Origin: LH-M37 sp032251315
Lineage (GTDB): Bacteria; Pseudomonadota; Gammaproteobacteria; SZUA-229
Direction: 5' to 3'
Assembly: GCA_032251315.1 (NCBI GenBank)
Contig: JAVVEE010000082.1
Coordinates: 1-9,996, forward strand
DNA length: 9,996 nt
Shown here: one piece after another, positions 7,771 to 9,996 of the stretch
Layout of the letters: each line of letters opens with the position of its first letter
How positions within the stretch are numbered: position 1 is the first letter of the stretch
Made by a program: the position numbers and the translations under genes
Notes under the pieces: generated by a model
Seen by the model: the letters and a program-made list of their open reading frames with translations, nothing else
Databases searched by the model: none
What the model was told of the DNA's origin: nothing

Positions 7771-7776
7771 GATAAT
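7771..7776 (+). promoter_or_regulatory. -10 element (GATAAT) for the ferritin-like gene
   Basis: GATAAT matches the sigma-70 -10 consensus at five of six positions and sits 32 bp (centre to centre) from the FNR-type box. No good -35 hexamer is seen, as expected for a class II activated promoter. The predicted start is near 7783, giving a leader of about 15 nt that just contains the GAGG Shine-Dalgarno at 7785-7788. Confidence 0.5.
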
Positions 7777-7797
7777 TGTGCTTTGAGGTATTAAATT

Positions 7798-8772
7798 ATG
7801 TTAACCACTAAAATAGAAACACCGGGCGATTTAATAACTATTGCTCTTCAGGCAGAACGTGAAGCCATTCGACGTTATTCACAACTTAAAACCATAATGA
7901 GTGAAGGGAAAAATAACTCAGCCGCAGCGATGTTTGAGCGCATGATCAATGAAGAAAAGGAACATGAACGCCTGCTGACAAAATGGATGAAACATGAAGG
8001 TCTACAGGAAAACCCCGCAATCGCTCCAGTTAAATGGCGTGACCCACAGGTCTCAACCATCTATGATGAGGAAGCACGCGACCCTGATTACAGCACCCCC
8101 TATAAAGCACTGGCCTTCGCCGTGCATAACGAAGAAATAGCATTTCGCTTTTACACTCAGGTTGCTGCCGATTCGGAAAACGAAACTGTACGTAAATACG
8201 CAGAAATACTGGCACGCGAAGAGCTGGGCCATGCTGCTCTGCTCAGAGCGGAACGTCGTCGCGCCTATCATGCGGAGCGTGAAACTGACAGCGTTGAAAT
8301 CCGACTTGATCCACGTACTGTGCACACTGAATCAGATTTATTAACCGCCGCGATTCATATTGACCGGCGTCTGGCCAACACCATGACCCACCTCGCAGGC
8401 GACTCGCCGGAAATAAAACAGCTGATCAAAAAAACCCGGGAAGAAATTGACGGTTATACAGGCAATCTGGATAAAACCAGTTCAGCGAATACGGACCTCG
8501 TTAAAAACCTTGAACAGGTTGATGCGTACATCGAAAAGATGGAGAAATTATCCAGCAACACCGATGAAAAACTGAATCAGCTCTATGCCTGTTGTGATCG
8601 CAGCTTTTCTTTTTATGATGAAATTGTCAGTACGACAACCGATGAAAAGATCATGCTTACTGCACAAAAACTGGCCTCCTCTGCACTGGATCGAATTGCC
8701 GCTCTAAAAGAGATACCTGTCGATGTATTCATGCCTGATCAAACTAATGAGGCAGAGGCAGAACTTGAATGA
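7798..8772 (+). CDS. Ferritin-like diiron protein with a degenerate second ferritin-like repeat; function unknown
   Basis: This is a 324-residue soluble protein with no signal peptide or membrane segment. The ATG is supported by GAGG 9 nt upstream. The N-terminal half is a rubrerythrin-type four-helix bundle with a complete apparent diiron set: Glu20 (ExxAxxxY), Glu53-x-x-His56, Glu112 (ExxAxxxY) and Glu142-x-x-His145. It has no rubredoxin Cys4 domain, so it is not a classical rubrerythrin. The C-terminal half resembles a second copy. DLLTAAIHIDRR (180-191) parallels DLITIALQAERE (11-22), and residues 259-303 align without gaps to 105-149. The ligands there are replaced (Glu20 by Asp189, Glu112 by Cys266, Glu142 by Ala296, His145 by Arg299). 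Family roles include peroxide reduction and iron handling. The divergent arrangement with nosR and the FNR-type box suggest use under denitrifying conditions. I do not recognise a named family for the whole protein. The fold is fairly sure, the role unknown. Confidence 0.85.
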   Translation: MLTTKIETPGDLITIALQAEREAIRRYSQLKTIMSEGKNNSAAAMFERMINEEKEHERLLTKWMKHEGLQENPAIAPVKWRDPQVSTIYDEEARDPDYSTPYKALAFAVHNEEIAFRFYTQVAADSENETVRKYAEILAREELGHAALLRAERRRAYHAERETDSVEIRLDPRTVHTESDLLTAAIHIDRRLANTMTHLAGDSPEIKQLIKKTREEIDGYTGNLDKTSSANTDLVKNLEQVDAYIEKMEKLSSNTDEKLNQLYACCDRSFSFYDEIVSTTTDEKIMLTAQKLASSALDRIAALKEIPVDVFMPDQTNEAEAELE

Positions 8773-8825
8773 TTAGATACTGCTGTTTATTTCATAACAT
8801 AGACTGATTCAAAAGTAACCGGAAA

Positions 8826-8839
8826 TTGACCTATATCAA
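8826..8839. promoter_or_regulatory. FNR/DNR-type box upstream of yhcC-ubiU
   Basis: TTGAC-CTAT-ATCAA matches the FNR-family consensus TTGAY-N4-ATCAA at all ten specified positions. It is the strongest regulatory motif in the window. A GAAAAT hexamer at 8861-8866 (four of six to TATAAT) lies 31 bp away centre to centre, consistent with a class II activated promoter starting near 8873. The leader to the TTG start would be about 61 nt. Anaerobic activation of the downstream genes is the natural reading. E. coli ubiUV is known to be FNR-regulated. Confidence 0.7.
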
Positions 8840-8860
8840 CCCCGCCATTATTTGAAAGGT

Positions 8861-8866
8861 GAAAAT
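8861..8866 (+). promoter_or_regulatory. Possible -10 element (GAAAAT) for the yhcC-ubiU transcript
   Basis: A four-of-six match to the sigma-70 -10, placed at the class II distance from the FNR-type box. It is weak alone and supported mainly by spacing. Confidence 0.35.
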
Positions 8867-8933
8867 CACCGCTTGATTAACTCTGGTTGAGATACCTGTT
8901 GCACTGCGGTTTTTCGCGGTCAGAGAAAATGCC

Positions 8934-9896
8934 TTGAATCTTGCAAATCACGTCAATACTTTTGGACAGGCTATGCTAAGGCGTTATGGTGAGCGCGTGC
9001 ATAAAATCTCAATTGATGCCAGCTTTACCTGCCCTAACCGTGATGGCAGCCTTGGTATCGGCGGCTGCACCTTTTGTAATAACGCCTCATTCAGTCCTAA
9101 CGGGCGAAAACCTGCTGATGTTAACCTGCAAGTCGATGCCGGAAAATTCATCATCCGAAAACGCACCGGCGCACGCAAATACCTCGCATATTTTCAGGCT
9201 TACACCAATACCTACGCTGAAACCAGGTTACTGCAGCAGCAGTACGATCAGGCACTTGCCGAGCCGAATGTGATTGGCCTGGCCGTGGGCACACGCCCCG
9301 ATTGCGTCGCTGACTCGGTTCTGGATTTGCTGGTATCCTACCAGGACAGAGGCTATGAAGTCTGGCTGGAGCTGGGCCTGCAATCTTCTTTTAATAAAAC
9401 GCTGGATCGTGTTAATCGCGGGCATGATTTCGAAGCCTACCGTTCAACACTGCTGCGGGCACGAAAGCGCGGCCTGCAAGTCTGCACCCACCTCATCATT
9501 GGCCTGCCCGGCGAGAGTGAGCAGCATTATAAAACCACGCTGGATCGTGTCCTAGAGTTTGGTGTTGATGGCTTAAAATTACACCCGCTGCATGTGGTGA
9601 AAGGTACGCAACTGGCGAACGAATGGCGGCGCGGTGAATATCAGCCGTTAAAGCTGAATGACTATGTGCGAATTGCCGCCGATTTAATTCAGCTCACACC
9701 ACCTGATATAATTTACCATCGCCTGACGGCCACCGCGTCTGAAAGCATTCTGCTGGCGCCCGGCTGGTGTTCGAAGAAATGGCTGCCGCTGAACCTGATT
9801 GCACAAGAGCTTGAAGCCCGGCGACATTATTACCCTGCACAGGTGACACGCTTAAATGAAATTAATCAGCATCTATATAAAAGCCTCGCCGGATAA
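8934..9896 (+). CDS. yhcC: YhcC-family radical SAM protein (TTG start)
   Basis: This 320-residue protein matches the YhcC / TIGR01212 family of radical SAM enzymes, close to the length of E. coli YhcC. The cluster-binding cysteines are Cys33, Cys45 and Cys48, in CPNRDG followed by GGCTFC, the spaced arrangement typical of this family. Further family signatures are RKYLAYFQAYTNT (81-93), VGTRPDCV (118-125), EVWLELGLQ (142-150), NRGHDF (161-166), HLIIGLPGE (186-194) and GLKLHPLHVVKGT (213-225), then TPPDIIYHRL. The TTG at 8934 is chosen because the product then starts like E. coli YhcC (LxxxVNxFGxxxxRRYG). An ATG at 8929 is out of frame and stops after two codons, and the next in-frame ATG at 8973 would remove conserved residues. 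The Shine-Dalgarno is weak (GAG in CAGAG). The biochemical role of YhcC is not established as far as I know. The FNR-type box upstream and the U32 gene 5 bp downstream suggest an anaerobic, oxygen-sensitive function. Confidence 0.93.
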   Translation: MNLANHVNTFGQAMLRRYGERVHKISIDASFTCPNRDGSLGIGGCTFCNNASFSPNGRKPADVNLQVDAGKFIIRKRTGARKYLAYFQAYTNTYAETRLLQQQYDQALAEPNVIGLAVGTRPDCVADSVLDLLVSYQDRGYEVWLELGLQSSFNKTLDRVNRGHDFEAYRSTLLRARKRGLQVCTHLIIGLPGESEQHYKTTLDRVLEFGVDGLKLHPLHVVKGTQLANEWRRGEYQPLKLNDYVRIAADLIQLTPPDIIYHRLTATASESILLAPGWCSKKWLPLNLIAQELEARRHYYPAQVTRLNEINQHLYKSLAG

Positions 9897-9901
9897 CAGC
9901 A

Positions 9902-9996
9902 ATGACTGATTCAAACAGAAAAATGGAACTGGTCTGCCCTGCCGGCAATTTACCTTCGTTAAAAATCGCCGTAAACAACGGTGCCGATGCGGTTTA
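9902..9996 (+). CDS. ubiU: U32 peptidase-family protein, probable UbiU (partial, N-terminal 31 residues)
   Basis: Only the first 31 codons are inside the window. The ATG at 9902 gives MTDSNRK and then MELVCPAGNLPSLK followed by IAVNNGADAV. From the internal Met at 9923 this closely matches the start of E. coli UbiU (YhbU), MELLCPAGNLPALK and onward. UbiU with UbiV forms an iron-sulfur complex needed for O2-independent ubiquinone hydroxylation, and both belong to the U32 family. Other U32 members (TrhP/YegQ, RlhA) share the LxxPAGxxxxxxxAxxxGADAVY opening, so assignment to UbiU rests on the closeness of this short stretch. Either the ATG at 9902 or that at 9923 could be the true start, as neither has a strong Shine-Dalgarno. 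The 5-bp gap to yhcC suggests one transcript under the FNR-type box. Confidence 0.75.
   Translation, partial: MTDSNRKMELVCPAGNLPSLKIAVNNGADAV

Larger units (their letters stand above)
8773..8933. other. Intergenic region between the ferritin-like gene and yhcC
   Basis: These 161 bp contain no open frame of note. They hold the FNR-type box at 8826-8839 and a possible -10 at 8861-8866. I found no rho-independent terminator for the upstream gene, so some read-through into yhcC is possible. Confidence 0.6.

Noticed and set aside
8870..8920. Possible terminator before yhcC (CCGC and GCGG followed by TTTTT)
   Set aside because: The complementary segments are more than 30 nt apart and short, so a stable rho-independent hairpin is unlikely.
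8929..8937. ATG just upstream of yhcC as its start or as evidence of a frameshift
   Set aside because: That ATG is out of frame and reaches a stop after two codons. The TTG start already aligns with the family N-terminus, so no frameshift is needed.
1..9996. Mobile elements, CRISPR arrays, tRNA or rRNA genes
   Set aside because: No transposase, terminal repeats, regularly spaced repeats or RNA-gene sequence was seen. Genes are densely packed with conserved functions throughout.

Overview
The window looks like chromosome from a gammaproteobacterial denitrifier. It carries a complete clade I (Tat-exported) nitrous oxide reductase cluster except for the far end of nosL. It also has a YhcC-type radical SAM gene followed by the start of a UbiU-type U32 gene, a combination known from gammaproteobacteria such as E. 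coli. Base composition is moderate and uniform. I see no phage, insertion-sequence, tRNA, rRNA or CRISPR signal. The exact genus cannot be read from this sequence.

Region 1 (about 1-7662, minus strand) is the nos operon, transcribed right to left as nosR, nosZ, nosD, nosF, nosY, nosL. NosR is a membrane flavo-iron-sulfur protein that supports electron supply and maturation. NosZ is the periplasmic multicopper N2O reductase. NosD, NosF and NosY form the periplasmic beta-helix protein plus ABC ATPase and permease needed to build the CuZ centre. NosL is the copper-delivery lipoprotein, cut off by the window edge. The genes are tightly packed: nosZ-nosD are 9 bp apart, nosD-nosF overlap by 8 bp and nosF-nosY by 4 bp. 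The only larger gaps are nosR-nosZ (about 90 bp, with a hairpin) and nosY-nosL (46 bp, AT-rich).

Region 2 (7663-7797) is a divergent promoter region between nosR and a plus-strand gene. It holds a near-consensus FNR/DNR-type box (7735-7748). A good -10 hexamer (7771-7776) lies at class II distance toward the plus-strand gene.

Region 3 (7798-8772, plus) encodes a 324-residue ferritin-like diiron protein. Its N-terminal half has a full rubrerythrin-type ligand set. Its C-terminal half looks like a second copy of the same fold that has lost the ligands. I recognise no named family for the whole protein. It is the least ordinary gene in the window.

Region 4 (8773-8933) is a 161-bp intergenic region with a full FNR/DNR-type box, TTGAC-CTAT-ATCAA, again with a possible -10 at class II distance. 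It precedes a YhcC-family radical SAM gene (8934-9896). After a 5-bp gap comes the start of a U32-family gene that looks like ubiU (9902 onward), the O2-independent ubiquinone hydroxylation factor.

Together the window reads as an anaerobic respiration neighbourhood: N2O reduction, a probable FNR-regulated ferritin-like protein, and an FNR-box-preceded module linked to anaerobic quinone synthesis. The regulatory assignments are inferred from sequence motifs.
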